Positions 26,529 to 35,559 are shown, numbered from the stretch's first letter. The stretch is DNA of 64,000 nucleotides from Candidatus Gastranaerophilales bacterium (GCA_017467305.1 JAFTSM010000071.1:1-64000); one strand, 5' to 3'. The notes: a model not told the origin generated them from the sequence alone. Translations and numbers: made by a program.

Positions 26529-26677
26529 AATTTTTCCTTTTTTATGTCCTCTATTTCATGTTATCTGTAAAATTCTGTAAATGCACTATTTGTAAACAAA
26601 TATTTTTAGTATAAAATCTAATTATTAATATAGGAAAATACGTAATATAATTGTTAAAATTAGAATGAGAGAATAGG

Positions 26678-26905
26678 ATGAAAAGGTTTACAAAAAAAGA
26701 GCTTCTTGCCATAGAAGAAAATCTGTGTATGGTTGGTATAGAACTTTCAAAAATAACTAGTTTGGTAAAATTTTTAGATTTAGCAATAAATAATGAAACA
26801 TCAATTTCTGGAATGGATATTGCAAATTTGACTTCTCTCTTAAAACAAAGAATTTTTGAAATAAATGTAAAATATGAAAAAATTGAAACTTTACTCGAAG
26901 TATAA
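26678..26905 (+). CDS. small helical hypothetical protein
   Basis: A 75-residue protein, predicted almost wholly helical (KKELLAIEENLCMVGIELSK, LTSLLKQRIFEINVKYEKIE). There is no membrane segment or signal peptide. A site GAGAGAATAGG precedes ATG 26678 and TATAAT lies at 26646-26651. It is 64 bases upstream of another small gene in the same direction. No family recognised. Confidence 0.6.
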   Translation: MKRFTKKELLAIEENLCMVGIELSKITSLVKFLDLAINNETSISGMDIANLTSLLKQRIFEINVKYEKIETLLEV

Positions 26906-26969
26906 ACTACATTGACCTTTTTGCTATATTTTATTACTATTTAACTATAGATATACGTTAGGAGAAATT

Positions 26970-27224
26970 ATGCCACAACCATTTTCACAAGGTCCAATGA
27001 AGAAAAGAACATCAGTTTTAGTTTTTTTAAAAGGAACTACTGCACCATTAGTTTTGTACGTAGATAACCCTTTTGATGTTTATGAAGAATTGGCACAAAT
27101 TTTAAAACAAAATTCTCCTACTCCCAAATTGATTGAGAAGAATACAAGTGGACCAATAAGAAAAGTTTGTATTCAATCAACTCAAATTTGTGCTGTAGCT
27201 CTTCAAGATGAGCAGTATATGTAG
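26970..27224 (+). CDS. small conserved-looking hypothetical protein
   Basis: An 84-residue soluble protein. After MPQPFSQGPMKKRT it has a beta-strand-like core (SVLVFLKGTTAPLVLYVDN), a helix (VYEELAQILKQ) and a strand pair (RKVCIQSTQICAVAL). The layout resembles a small single-domain fold. A strong AGGAGAAATT site precedes the ATG. No family recognised. Confidence 0.6.
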   Translation: MPQPFSQGPMKKRTSVLVFLKGTTAPLVLYVDNPFDVYEELAQILKQNSPTPKLIEKNTSGPIRKVCIQSTQICAVALQDEQYM

Positions 27225-27345
27225 CGTAATTCTGTACGGACTCCGGTTAGCGAGTGCGATGTTTGTGAGAATGAAATGGATAGCAACGGGCTACAAAGCG
27301 AAACACCGTAACGAAGTGAGGATGATTGAGCCTGTATGCGAAATA
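27225..27345. other. G+C-rich non-coding island with two similar blocks
   Basis: About 48% G+C by hand count, in a strongly AT-rich neighbourhood, with no open reading frame or tRNA arms. Two blocks resemble each other: CCGGTTAGCGAGTGCGATG (27242-27260) and CCGTAACGAAGTGAGGATG (27307-27325). It lies between convergent genes, so it could be a 3' UTR, a small RNA, or a degenerate interspersed repeat. Confidence 0.35.
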
Positions 27346-27374
27346 AAATGTAGCTGAAAAGAATTACAAGAAAT

Positions 27375-28061
27375 TTATTTCATATCTATAAGTATTGTTA
27401 TAGTGTCTTTTAATAGCCCTATAGCCCACCTTATAATTAAAATGCCACCTAAAATTCCTATGATTGGATCTAGTGTTAGTATTCCAAAGAATTTTCCTAT
27501 TAGGAGTGCAATAATAGCTAAAATTGAAGTTAGTGCATCTGCTAGAATATGAAAGTAGGCAGCTTTATAATTATAATCTTCGCTATGAGCATCGTGTATA
27601 TTGTGGTTATGTTTTTCCTCTTTGCAGTAATGTTTATGTTTGCCTTCCATAATAAAAATGCAAATACCATTAACCATTAATCCTATAATGGCAACTAAAA
27701 TTGCATCATTGAAATTAATATTTAATGGGTGGATAAACCTATCTATTGCTTCAAAAATAATCCAAACACCAGTCAAGCCTAAAAAGATTGAGCTTGTATA
27801 TCCTGTTAGTGTTCCAATTTTGTCTGTTCCATTTAGAAATTTATCTGAATTTGCAAGTTTACGTGTTAATACGTAAGCAATATACGTGAGTGAAAGAGCA
27901 AGGGCATGAGTTCCCATATGGTAACCGTCAGCTAGTAGTGCCATTGAGTTTGTTACATACCCATATATGATTTCTGCAATCATTGCAATAATTGTGAAAA
28001 TTATTACTACTAGTGTTTTTATCTCATTTTCACTACACACTTCGTGTTTGTGTTCAGACAT
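27375..28061 (-). CDS. cation diffusion facilitator (DmeF-like), copy 1
   Basis: A 228-residue membrane transporter with six helices. The helix 2 metal site is ADGYHMGTHA (HxxxH, as I recall for DmeF-type Co/Ni exporters, rather than the HxxxD of CzcD). The helix 5 site is HILADALTS (HxxxD). The loop between helices 4 and 5 is histidine-rich (HKHYCKEEKHNHNIHDAH), typical for metal sensing. It stops at ILIDMK straight after helix 6, so the cytoplasmic C-terminal dimer domain of most CDF proteins is missing. It follows its paralogue by 8 bases in the accD operon. Likely exports divalent metal by proton antiport. Confidence 0.85.
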   Translation of the reverse strand: MSEHKHEVCSENEIKTLVVIIFTIIAMIAEIIYGYVTNSMALLADGYHMGTHALALSLTYIAYVLTRKLANSDKFLNGTDKIGTLTGYTSSIFLGLTGVWIIFEAIDRFIHPLNINFNDAILVAIIGLMVNGICIFIMEGKHKHYCKEEKHNHNIHDAHSEDYNYKAAYFHILADALTSILAIIALLIGKFFGILTLDPIIGILGGILIIRWAIGLLKDTITILIDMK

Positions 28062-28069
28062 AATAATTC

Positions 28070-28744
28070 CTATTCTGTTATTTTCATGTCTATTAATATT
28101 TTTACAGTATTCTTTAATAGTTTATATGCCCAAATTACAATTAATATTGCACCTAGTATTCCAGTTAATGCATCTAAATGTATGCAGTTGAATATTTTTC
28201 CGAAAACAAGTGCGATGATAGTTAAAATTGAAATTAATACATCTGCTAATATATGAAGATATGCAGCTTTGTAGTTATAATCTTTGTTATCTTTTTTATG
28301 CTTATGTCTGTAAAATTTATTTTCCATAACGGCAACGCATATAAAGTTTATTATAAGTGCAAAAATTGCTGCATATATTGCTTCTGTGTATTGAATTTCT
28401 TCTGCATGAAAAAATCTTTCTATTGACTCTATAAAAATATGTAGTCCAGCTATTGTAAGAAATAAAGCACTTGTATATCCTGCTAAAACACCTATTTTTT
28501 GTGTTCCGTGTTCAAATAATGGTGAATCTTTAAACTTTCTAGCAACAACATATGCAATATATGTTAGACCTAAAGTCAATACGTGTAACCCCATATGGTA
28601 GCCTTCGGCTAATAATGACATTGATTTTGTCATATAACCAAAAGCTATTTCACCTATCATCGCCAAAATTGTAAGTGAAATAATAACAAGTACATTTTTC
28701 TCGTTCCTTAAACGAGTTAAGTATTCTATTCGTTCTTCGTGCAT
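28070..28744 (-). CDS. cation diffusion facilitator (DmeF-like), copy 2
   Basis: A 224-residue paralogue of the next gene, with the same six-helix layout and the same end after helix 6 (ILIDMKITE). The helix 2 site is AEGYHMGLHV, with Glu replacing the Asp of copy 1; helix 5 keeps HILADVLIS. The loop between helices 4 and 5 is shorter and Lys-rich (YRHKHKKDNKD), with fewer histidines. It starts 2 bases after kdsB. The two copies may form a heterodimer or handle different metals. Confidence 0.83.
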   Translation of the reverse strand: MHEERIEYLTRLRNEKNVLVIISLTILAMIGEIAFGYMTKSMSLLAEGYHMGLHVLTLGLTYIAYVVARKFKDSPLFEHGTQKIGVLAGYTSALFLTIAGLHIFIESIERFFHAEEIQYTEAIYAAIFALIINFICVAVMENKFYRHKHKKDNKDYNYKAAYLHILADVLISILTIIALVFGKIFNCIHLDALTGILGAILIVIWAYKLLKNTVKILIDMKITE

Positions 28745-28746
28745 AT

Positions 28747-29475
28747 TTATTTACTTTCAATTAATTTCTTAAAAGCATTGAAATCTTCAATTGTATCAAT
28801 GCCGATTGCTTTATATTCAACAACTGATGTTTTTATTTTCATACCGTTATATAAAGCTCTTAATTGTTCTAAACTTTCTGCTTGTTCTATTTCTGGTTGA
28901 GGGAATTTAGTCATTTTAAGTAATGACTCTCTTCTATAACCATAGATGCCAATGTGCTTGTAAAACTTTGCAATTCCTATATTTCTTTCATAAGGGATTT
29001 TAGAACGAGAAAAGTACATTGCAAAGCCATTAATATCTTTAACGCACTTAACCATGTTAGGGTCATCTAAATCTTCATCTTTAATTTCTGAAAGAAGTGT
29101 TGAAATATCAACAGTATCATCTTCTTTTAATAATCTTATTACTTGTTCAACACAATCTGTATTAATCATTGGTTCATCACCTTGAAGATTTATAATATAA
29201 CCAATTTCTGGATATTTTTCTGCTACTTCAACAATTCTGTCACTACCACATTTATGGTGTTCTGATGTCATTTCTACATGTGCACCAAAAGATTTTGCAC
29301 AATCATATATTTCTTGATTGTCTGTTGCAATAATTACCATATCTGCCGAAGCTACTTGGATTGCTTTTTCCCATACCCATTGAATAATAGGTTTATCTTT
29401 TACTTTTAAAAGTGGTTTACCTTCTAATCTTTTTGAGCCATATCTGGCGGGAATAATTATTGCAGTTTTTGACAT
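28747..29475 (-). CDS. kdsB: 3-deoxy-manno-octulosonate cytidylyltransferase
   Basis: A 242-residue cytidylyltransferase that activates KDO with CTP for LPS inner-core synthesis. The nucleotide-binding motif PARYGSKRLEGKPL at residues 8-21, ATDN and LQGDEPMI (metal/CTP site) near residue 97 and KHIGIYGYRRE near residue 165 are intact. It is direct evidence of KDO-containing LPS. In the accD-accA-prmA-kdsB-CDF-CDF operon with gaps of 2-11 bases. Confidence 0.95.
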   Translation of the reverse strand: MSKTAIIIPARYGSKRLEGKPLLKVKDKPIIQWVWEKAIQVASADMVIIATDNQEIYDCAKSFGAHVEMTSEHHKCGSDRIVEVAEKYPEIGYIINLQGDEPMINTDCVEQVIRLLKEDDTVDISTLLSEIKDEDLDDPNMVKCVKDINGFAMYFSRSKIPYERNIGIAKFYKHIGIYGYRRESLLKMTKFPQPEIEQAESLEQLRALYNGMKIKTSVVEYKAIGIDTIEDFNAFKKLIESK

Positions 29476-29478
29476 TCT

Positions 29479-30402
29479 TTAGTCCTCCTTTTGAACAACA
29501 AATGCAATCCATTCTTTTTGATGCATTTCTTCAACCATTTTTAAATTATTGTTTTTAATTGCTTCTAGAACAACTGGTTCTTTTCCTTCTAATATGCCAC
29601 TTAAAACAATTTTTGCACCCTTTTTCATAATGCGTTTTAAGTCTGGCATGATAGCTGCTAAAACATTATGAAGAATATTTGCAAAAACAAAGTCATACTT
29701 TTCTGTTGGAAGTATATCTGATGTCGCAGTTTGAAATTTAATTGTAGTTTCTTTATTAATGTTTGCATTAATTTCAGATGTTTCAACAGCAGTTTCATCT
29801 GTATCAACAGCGTCTGCTTCTTTTGCTCCTAATTTCATTCCGCAAATAGCGAGTATTCCGCTTCCACAACCAATATCAGCTATTGTTGCATTTACTGGCA
29901 TATATTTTTCACAAGCATTTACGCAAAGTTGTGTTGTTGCGTGTGTTCCAGTTCCAAAAGCATTTCCTGGATCGATATTTACAATGATTTCATCATTTTT
30001 TGCTTCATATTTTTCCCATGTTGGACAAATGACAATTCTATTTGAAATTTTTGATGGTTTCCAATGTTCTTTCCATTTTTTAGACCAATCAACAATTTCT
30101 TGTTTTTTGATTGTTACATTCCAACTTCCAATATCACAGTTAAAAACTTGTTTATCAATTAAGTCTTGTCTTTGTGTTTGGAAGAAGCTTTTTACTTCAT
30201 CAAAATCAAGAGTATCTGCAACAATATAAGCTTTTAATGTGTCTTCTGTTGTTGAGATGAGTTCTAAATTTTTATATTTTTCTTCAGCTGTAACTATGCC
30301 TTCACACTCAAATTCAGTTTGTACAATGTCGCAAACAACATCAGCACAAATAGGATTTATCTCAATACATACTTCCCAATAAGTTTTATCTGTTACTGAC
30401 AA
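29479..30402 (-). CDS. prmA: ribosomal protein L11 methyltransferase
   Basis: A 307-residue class I methyltransferase that trimethylates L11. The N-terminal ~120 residues form the L11-binding domain; the catalytic part has DPGNAFGTGTHATTQLC (~residue 150) and the SAM motif IADIGCGSGILAI (~175). NILHN near residue 243 is the substrate motif. The only in-frame start before the conserved sequence is TTG 30402, inside the end of accA (10-base overlap), so it is coupled to accA. Confidence 0.92.
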   Translation of the reverse strand: MSVTDKTYWEVCIEINPICADVVCDIVQTEFECEGIVTAEEKYKNLELISTTEDTLKAYIVADTLDFDEVKSFFQTQRQDLIDKQVFNCDIGSWNVTIKKQEIVDWSKKWKEHWKPSKISNRIVICPTWEKYEAKNDEIIVNIDPGNAFGTGTHATTQLCVNACEKYMPVNATIADIGCGSGILAICGMKLGAKEADAVDTDETAVETSEINANINKETTIKFQTATSDILPTEKYDFVFANILHNVLAAIMPDLKRIMKKGAKIVLSGILEGKEPVVLEAIKNNNLKMVEEMHQKEWIAFVVQKED

Positions 30403-31343
30403 AATACACCCATTCTTCTGAATTTATTATATCTATCATCTCTAAGTTTATTAGGTTCAACAGATTTTAAAGCATTGATTTCTTTCATAATTGCTGATTT
30501 TAGTTCGCTACCAATTGCTTCATAATCATTATGTGCACCACCTAAAGGTTCTTTTACGATACCATCAATGATTTCTAATCCTAATAAATCTTCACTAGTG
30601 ATTTTAAGTGCTTCTGCTGCAACATCAGCTTTAGATGCGTCTCTCCAAAGAATTGAAGCACAACCTTCTGGCGAAATTACTGTATAGTATGAATGTTCTA
30701 ACATTAAAACTCTATCTGCGACAGCAAGACCTAAAGCACCACCAGAACAGCCTTCACCAGTAATTACAGCAATGATTGGCACATTCAATTTTGCCATTTC
30801 TTTAAGGTTAACAGCAATAGCAGTACCTTGTGCTGTTTCTTCTGCTTTCATTCCAGGGTATGCACCAGGAGTATCAATTAAAGTTACGATTGGTAAGTTG
30901 AACTTATTTGCGTGGTAGAAAAGTCTAAGTGCTTTTCTGTAGCCTTGTGGTTGTGGCATACCAAAGTTGTAAATTAGATTTTCTTTAGTTGATTTGCCTT
31001 TTTGAGTACCAATTATAACAACGCTTTGACCGTCAATTTTTGCGATACCACCAATGATAGCTCTATCATCTGTGCCTTCTCTATCACCGTGTAATTCCAT
31101 AAAGTCAGTAGTCATTAATTTAACATAATCTAAGAAGGTTGGTCTTTCAGCGTGTCTTGCAATTTGAAGACGTTGTGCTGGAGTCAAGTTAGAATATAAT
31201 TCTTTTTTATATTCTTTAGCTTGTTCTTCAAATAATTTTACTTGTTCTGATACATCCATACCTGATGACTCACTTATCTTTTTTAATTCTTTAATTTTTT
31301 CTTCTATTTCATATAATGGTTTTTCAAATTCTAAAATAGCCAT
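30393..31343 (-). CDS. accA: acetyl-CoA carboxylase carboxyltransferase subunit alpha
   Basis: A 316-residue crotonase-fold subunit that, with AccD, transfers CO2 from carboxybiotin to acetyl-CoA to make malonyl-CoA. Landmarks are LTPAQRLQIARHAERPTFLDY, ELHGDREGTDDRAI, LIDTPGAYPGMKAEE and EGCSGGALGLAVADR. The length is normal. The start is preceded by GAGAGGGATT, a ribosome binding site form also used by other genes here. It lies 10 bases after accD. Confidence 0.95.
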   Translation of the reverse strand: MAILEFEKPLYEIEEKIKELKKISESSGMDVSEQVKLFEEQAKEYKKELYSNLTPAQRLQIARHAERPTFLDYVKLMTTDFMELHGDREGTDDRAIIGGIAKIDGQSVVIIGTQKGKSTKENLIYNFGMPQPQGYRKALRLFYHANKFNLPIVTLIDTPGAYPGMKAEETAQGTAIAVNLKEMAKLNVPIIAVITGEGCSGGALGLAVADRVLMLEHSYYTVISPEGCASILWRDASKADVAAEALKITSEDLLGLEIIDGIVKEPLGGAHNDYEAIGSELKSAIMKEINALKSVEPNKLRDDRYNKFRRMGVFCQ

Positions 31344-31353
31344 AATCCCTCTC

Positions 31354-32217
31354 CTACTTTGAATGTAATCTAATTAACTTAGATAGTGTTTCTTTTAGGT
31401 CTTGTCTTGATGAAATCATGTCTATTTGACCATATTTCATTAAGTAATTAGCTGTTTGGAAGTCAGCTGGTAAGCTTTGACGAATTGTTTGTTCAATAAC
31501 TCGTCTACCAGCAAAACCGATTCTTGCATCTTGCTCAGCAATAATAATATCGCCAAGAGTTGCAAAACTAGCTGTAACACCACCAAAAGTAGGTTCAGTT
31601 AAGACTGTAATGTATAATAAACCAGCTTCATTTAATCTTGCAACTGCACAGCTGGTTTTAGCCATTTGCATAAGGCTTAATATACTTTCTTGCATCCTTG
31701 CACCACCAGAAGCAGTAATTGCAATCATAGGAATTTTTCTTTTTAGAGCTTCTTCCATAGCAAGTGTAACTTTTTCACCAACTACACTACCCATAGAACC
31801 GCCCATAAATTCAAAATCCATTACAGCAGCTGCAACTTCCTGACCGTCAATTTTACCAACGCCAGAAATCACAGCTTCATTCATATTTGTTTTTGCTTTT
31901 GCTTGCGTAATTCTTTTTTTATATGAATCTGTATCAACAAATTCTAATGGGTCTGCCGTTGTAATATTCCCGAATAATTCTTCAAAACTATTTTCATCAA
32001 ATAGTTGGTTGATACGAGTTCTTGCATTTATTCTAAAGTGATAACCACATTTTGGGCATACTTCTAAATTTTCTTCAACATCTTTTCTTAAAAGTTGTGC
32101 ATCACAGTTATAACATTTTACCCAAAGTTTACCTATACTATCATCAATTTGTGTTTCTTGAGTTCTTCTCGCAATTTGCATTTCCTTACGTTTTGCGAAC
32201 CAATCCTTTACTGTCAT
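31354..32217 (-). CDS. accD: acetyl-CoA carboxylase carboxyltransferase subunit beta
   Basis: A 287-residue partner of AccA. The N-terminal zinc ribbon CYNCDAQL...CPKCGYHF (residues ~37-60) has all four cysteines. The carboxyltransferase core shows FMGGSMGSVVGEK, TASGGARMQE and EPTFGGVTASFA. A GGAGGAAG ribosome binding site precedes the ATG. First gene of a six-gene operon with accA, prmA, kdsB and two CDF transporters. Confidence 0.95.
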   Translation of the reverse strand: MTVKDWFAKRKEMQIARRTQETQIDDSIGKLWVKCYNCDAQLLRKDVEENLEVCPKCGYHFRINARTRINQLFDENSFEELFGNITTADPLEFVDTDSYKKRITQAKAKTNMNEAVISGVGKIDGQEVAAAVMDFEFMGGSMGSVVGEKVTLAMEEALKRKIPMIAITASGGARMQESILSLMQMAKTSCAVARLNEAGLLYITVLTEPTFGGVTASFATLGDIIIAEQDARIGFAGRRVIEQTIRQSLPADFQTANYLMKYGQIDMISSRQDLKETLSKLIRLHSK

Positions 32218-32277
32218 AAAAGACTTCCTCCACTAATCTACGTGCGTTTTTATGCCATACACAATAAAATTATACTA

Positions 32278-32306
32278 TAAATATAAGAATACTGAATATT
32301 ATACAA
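32278..32306 (-). promoter_or_regulatory. candidate promoter for the accD operon
   Basis: On the minus strand TTGTAT (32306-32301), a 17-base spacer and TATTTA (32283-32278). A TATAAT (32274-32269) just downstream is an alternative -10. Either gives a leader of about 45-55 nt before accD. Confidence 0.4.
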
Positions 32307-32325
32307 GTAGTTATGGATTAAATTT

Positions 32326-34095
32326 TTACATTCTATCTGGTGTTTCAACTGCAATTAAGTTCATTGCTGATTTCAAGATGATAGTTACAGCTTTAACAAT
32401 AGAAAGTCTTGCAAACATTAGGCTTTCATCTTCAACCAAAACTTTTGAAAAAGCATAGAATTGGTGGAAGTTTGCTGCTAATTCTTGTAAGTATTTTGTT
32501 AAAATATATGGAGTCCTATTTTTTGCTGCATTGTGAACAACTGATTTGAATTCTTCTAATTTTAAAATCAATTTTTTAGTTGTTTCAATAGATTTTTCAT
32601 CTTCGCAGTTCCATAAAATTTCAAAATCATTTGATTTTAGCGAATGAAGTTTTTCTTCTAAATCTTTAATATCAGCTTCTTTTGCTTCTGTATTAATAAC
32701 ATCAAATTTTGTTTGTGCTGCATTTCTTAAGATTGAGCAAGCTCTTGCGTGTGCATATTGAACATAAAATACTGGGTTTTCATCTGTTTTTGATTTTGCT
32801 AATTCAATATCAAAATCAAGAGTTGTATCGATACTTCTCATAATCATCCAATATCTAGTTGCATCAACACCAACATCTTCGATTAACTCATCAAGAGTAA
32901 TCATTTTTGTTCTTTTGCCCATTCTTACTTGTTCACCATTCATAACAAGGTTAACAAGTTGACCTAAAAGAACTTCTAAAGAATTTGGATTGTAACCTAA
33001 AACTTCAATTGCCGCTCTCATTCTTGGAATGTAACCGTGGTGGTCTGCACCCCAAATATTGATTAATGTGTCGAAACCTCTTTGTAATTTATTATAGTGA
33101 TATGCAATATCTGCTGTTAAGTATGTGTATGCTCCATCAGATTTTTTTATTACTCTATCTTGGTCATCACCATATTTTGAAGAAGCAAACCATAATGCTC
33201 CGTCTTTTTCATATAAAACGCCAAGTTCATCAAGCTTTTTAATACATTCTTCAACTTTGCCAGATTCATGAAGTGTTAATTCACTAAAATAGTTATCAAA
33301 TGTTGTGTGGAAGTTTTCTAATAATGCTTTTTGTAGGCTTAACATTTTAAGTCTTGCATATTTAGAAACATATTTTAGAAGCTCTGTATTAAATTCGCCA
33401 TTAAACGCTTTTTTCATTTCTTCAGCTTTAGTTGCTTCTTCTTTTACAAAGTCTTTTGCAACTGGGATTAAATATTCTCCAGTATAGAAATTTTTAGCTT
33501 CTTCTTCATCTTGTGGAAAATCTATATCAAAATCGAGTTCTTTTAGAACTCTGATATAAAGTGATTTCCCAAGTTTTTGAATTTGGCTACCAGCATCATT
33601 TATATAAAATTCTTGGTAAACATCATAGCCAGAATATTTCATAACGTTAGCCAATGCACTACCCATAGCTGCCCACCTGCCGTGTCCGATATGAAAAGGA
33701 CCAGTTGGATTTGCACTAACGTATTCTAAAATAACTTTAGAATTATTTCCTTGATTATTTTTTGCATAGTCAAGTTTTTTATCCATAACTTCAGCAAGAA
33801 TATTGTTTAACATATTGTTGTGAAGTTTAAAATTGATAAAACCTGCAGCAATGTTAATATCAAAACCATCTTTTTCGATATTGTCTGCAATTATTTGAGC
33901 AATTTGAGGTGGTGCAAGTTTTACAAATCTTGCTAGAGAAGACACATTTACTGCAAAGTCACCAAATTGAGCGTTTTTTGGAGTTTCTCCTTGTAGAGAA
34001 AAAACATCACTAGAACTCATTTGTCCTAATTTATTTTCTTCTACCAAAACTTTAACTGTGTTTGTTACTTTCTCTAAAAAATATTCTTTTAACAT
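32326..34095 (-). CDS. argS: arginyl-tRNA synthetase
   Basis: A 589-residue class I synthetase. The N-terminal domain is followed by the signature HIGHGRWAAMGSALANVM (~residue 130); the Arg-specific region includes DDQDRVIKKSDGAYTYLTADIAYH and NIWGADHHGYIPRM. GEQVRMGKRTKMITLDELI corresponds to the KMSK-loop region, degenerate as usual in ArgRS. The C-terminal anticodon-binding domain is helical, ending LIAVETPDRM, which matches the usual ...RM terminus of the family. Single gene, tail to head with the accD operon. Confidence 0.96.
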   Translation of the reverse strand: MLKEYFLEKVTNTVKVLVEENKLGQMSSSDVFSLQGETPKNAQFGDFAVNVSSLARFVKLAPPQIAQIIADNIEKDGFDINIAAGFINFKLHNNMLNNILAEVMDKKLDYAKNNQGNNSKVILEYVSANPTGPFHIGHGRWAAMGSALANVMKYSGYDVYQEFYINDAGSQIQKLGKSLYIRVLKELDFDIDFPQDEEEAKNFYTGEYLIPVAKDFVKEEATKAEEMKKAFNGEFNTELLKYVSKYARLKMLSLQKALLENFHTTFDNYFSELTLHESGKVEECIKKLDELGVLYEKDGALWFASSKYGDDQDRVIKKSDGAYTYLTADIAYHYNKLQRGFDTLINIWGADHHGYIPRMRAAIEVLGYNPNSLEVLLGQLVNLVMNGEQVRMGKRTKMITLDELIEDVGVDATRYWMIMRSIDTTLDFDIELAKSKTDENPVFYVQYAHARACSILRNAAQTKFDVINTEAKEADIKDLEEKLHSLKSNDFEILWNCEDEKSIETTKKLILKLEEFKSVVHNAAKNRTPYILTKYLQELAANFHQFYAFSKVLVEDESLMFARLSIVKAVTIILKSAMNLIAVETPDRM

Positions 34096-34173
34096 ATTTT
34101 TGCTCTCTTAATGCTCTCACATTAAAATAATAGCAAAAACATGCTAAAGTGAATATTTAAACTGTTTATTTGA

Positions 34174-34302
34174 TTAGACTAAAATTTGCTCATCAACTAA
34201 CACACTGTATAGGTCTGTGTCTGGTTTGATTTCATCAATCTTATCTAATAGTTTCTGTAAATCTATATCACATTCCGCCGAATTAACGATTTCAATTGTC
34301 AT
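34174..34302 (-). CDS. 42-residue acidic microprotein
   Basis: A 42-codon frame from ATG 34302 (MTIEIVNSAECDIDLQKLL) to TAA 34174, with GGAG nine bases upstream. It is acidic (10 Asp/Glu), with a helix-like middle (LQKLLDKIDEIK) and no membrane segment. It fills the otherwise empty 293-base gap between argS and the kinase-like gene. No similarity recognised. Confidence 0.5.
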   Translation of the reverse strand: MTIEIVNSAECDIDLQKLLDKIDEIKPDTDLYSVLVDEQILV

Positions 34303-34388
34303 TTTTATTTCTCCAAAATTACTAACAATTGATACAACGGAATAAAAAAAATAAACTTTAGTTTTTCTAATAAATTATTTACAATACA

Positions 34389-35528
34389 TTACAAATTGTT
34401 GTTCCAATTTTGTTGTAGTTTTTCTTCTACTTCTGTTCTTGGTTTGAAATTAGGGGTTTTTATCTCATATAGCCAAGAAAGTGTACCATCTCTCCAGTCA
34501 GAAAGTGTAGAGTGAAAACTTTTCGCAATTTCGTGTTGGAAGGTAAAATATTTTCTTCTATCTTCATTCGTTTCATTTTGTAATTTTATTGCGGTTTCTT
34601 CAGCATATTCTTTTGCGCTTTCTACAGTTTCGTTCCATAGTGCAATTGATGAATGTGGATTATTGTCGTAATTTGTTGCTGTGTCTGCCATCTCAAGCAA
34701 GTCTAAAGTTTTCAGTCTCCTTAATTCTGTTTCTGTAATATCTTTAGTTGGTGTTTTTAATACAATTGAAAGGTTCTCTTCGTATTCTTTCATCTCGTTA
34801 TTGTGAACTAAGTGGGCATGTCTTGAATAAAAATCAGCTTTGCTCTTTAAATATTCAGAAAAGTTTTCATCTGCTATTCTTGATTTTTCCCATTCTTTTA
34901 ATGAATCACATACGCCTGTATTTTCAAATTTCAGCGCATTTGTATTTGTAACAAAACTTGGATAAAGTTCAACCTCTGTTGAAGTTGGTTGAGTTGCTGC
35001 ACCATAATCGATTAGTGAAATCTCTCCATTAGTAGAAAACATTATATTTCCTAAGTTTAAATCACCGTGAATGATATTAACTTTATCGTGCTCAAATATT
35101 ATTTCAAAAATCTTTTGAAAGTCTTGTGGATTTAATGCTTTTTTATGTGTTCCTTGTACAAATGAACTAACAAGTACATCCTTTCCTTCAAAATTAAATC
35201 TATCTATAAATTTTTGAGAGTTCTTTAAGCTTGTTGGTAGTTGTTTTAATATTTCTGCCTCTGCTTCAAATGATGTTTCTTTTGTTTTTCCAACTTTTAT
35301 TGCTGAATTTCCAAGTTTATAAATAATTCCGTCAGTTCCTTTTGCAATTGGTTTAGGATTATTTTTCAAAAATTCAATGGTTTGAGTTCTTGAATACTGT
35401 GGAACAAGGTCTCTTCCATAAAATGTTGGTATATTAGATTGTTTATTTTCACAAATATCTTCAAACCTTTGAGGTACGTTAGGTTTGTTTGTTGCATAAG
35501 GTTTGAAATTTATTGCAGAAATTCTCAT
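34389..35528 (-). CDS. protein-kinase-like phosphotransferase
   Basis: A 379-residue protein whose residues ~55-210 have the plan of a small eukaryotic-type or Kdo/aminoglycoside-type kinase. It shows a glycine-rich loop with lysine (IAKGTDGIIYKLGNSAIKVGK), a hinge VSSFVQGTHKKAL, a catalytic loop HGDLNLGNIMF (~155) and a metal motif LIDYGAA (~175). All catalytic residues are present, so activity is likely. The C-terminal ~170 residues are helical and unassigned. The N-terminus MRISAINFKPYATNKPN is polar and disordered. There is no signal peptide or membrane helix. Substrate unknown; the divergent style suggests an accessory or effector-like role rather than a housekeeping Ser/Thr kinase. Confidence 0.72.
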   Translation of the reverse strand: MRISAINFKPYATNKPNVPQRFEDICENKQSNIPTFYGRDLVPQYSRTQTIEFLKNNPKPIAKGTDGIIYKLGNSAIKVGKTKETSFEAEAEILKQLPTSLKNSQKFIDRFNFEGKDVLVSSFVQGTHKKALNPQDFQKIFEIIFEHDKVNIIHGDLNLGNIMFSTNGEISLIDYGAATQPTSTEVELYPSFVTNTNALKFENTGVCDSLKEWEKSRIADENFSEYLKSKADFYSRHAHLVHNNEMKEYEENLSIVLKTPTKDITETELRRLKTLDLLEMADTATNYDNNPHSSIALWNETVESAKEYAEETAIKLQNETNEDRRKYFTFQHEIAKSFHSTLSDWRDGTLSWLYEIKTPNFKPRTEVEEKLQQNWNNNL

Positions 35529-35559
35529 GCTTATATAACGTTTGTAAAAAATAAAATTG

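Noticed and set aside
27225..27345. tRNA or known structured RNA in the G+C-rich island
   Set aside because: No cloverleaf arms or long perfect stems could be found by eye; kept only as an unclassified island.
29759..30229. 156-codon plus-strand frame inside prmA
   Set aside because: Antisense shadow of a well-supported gene.
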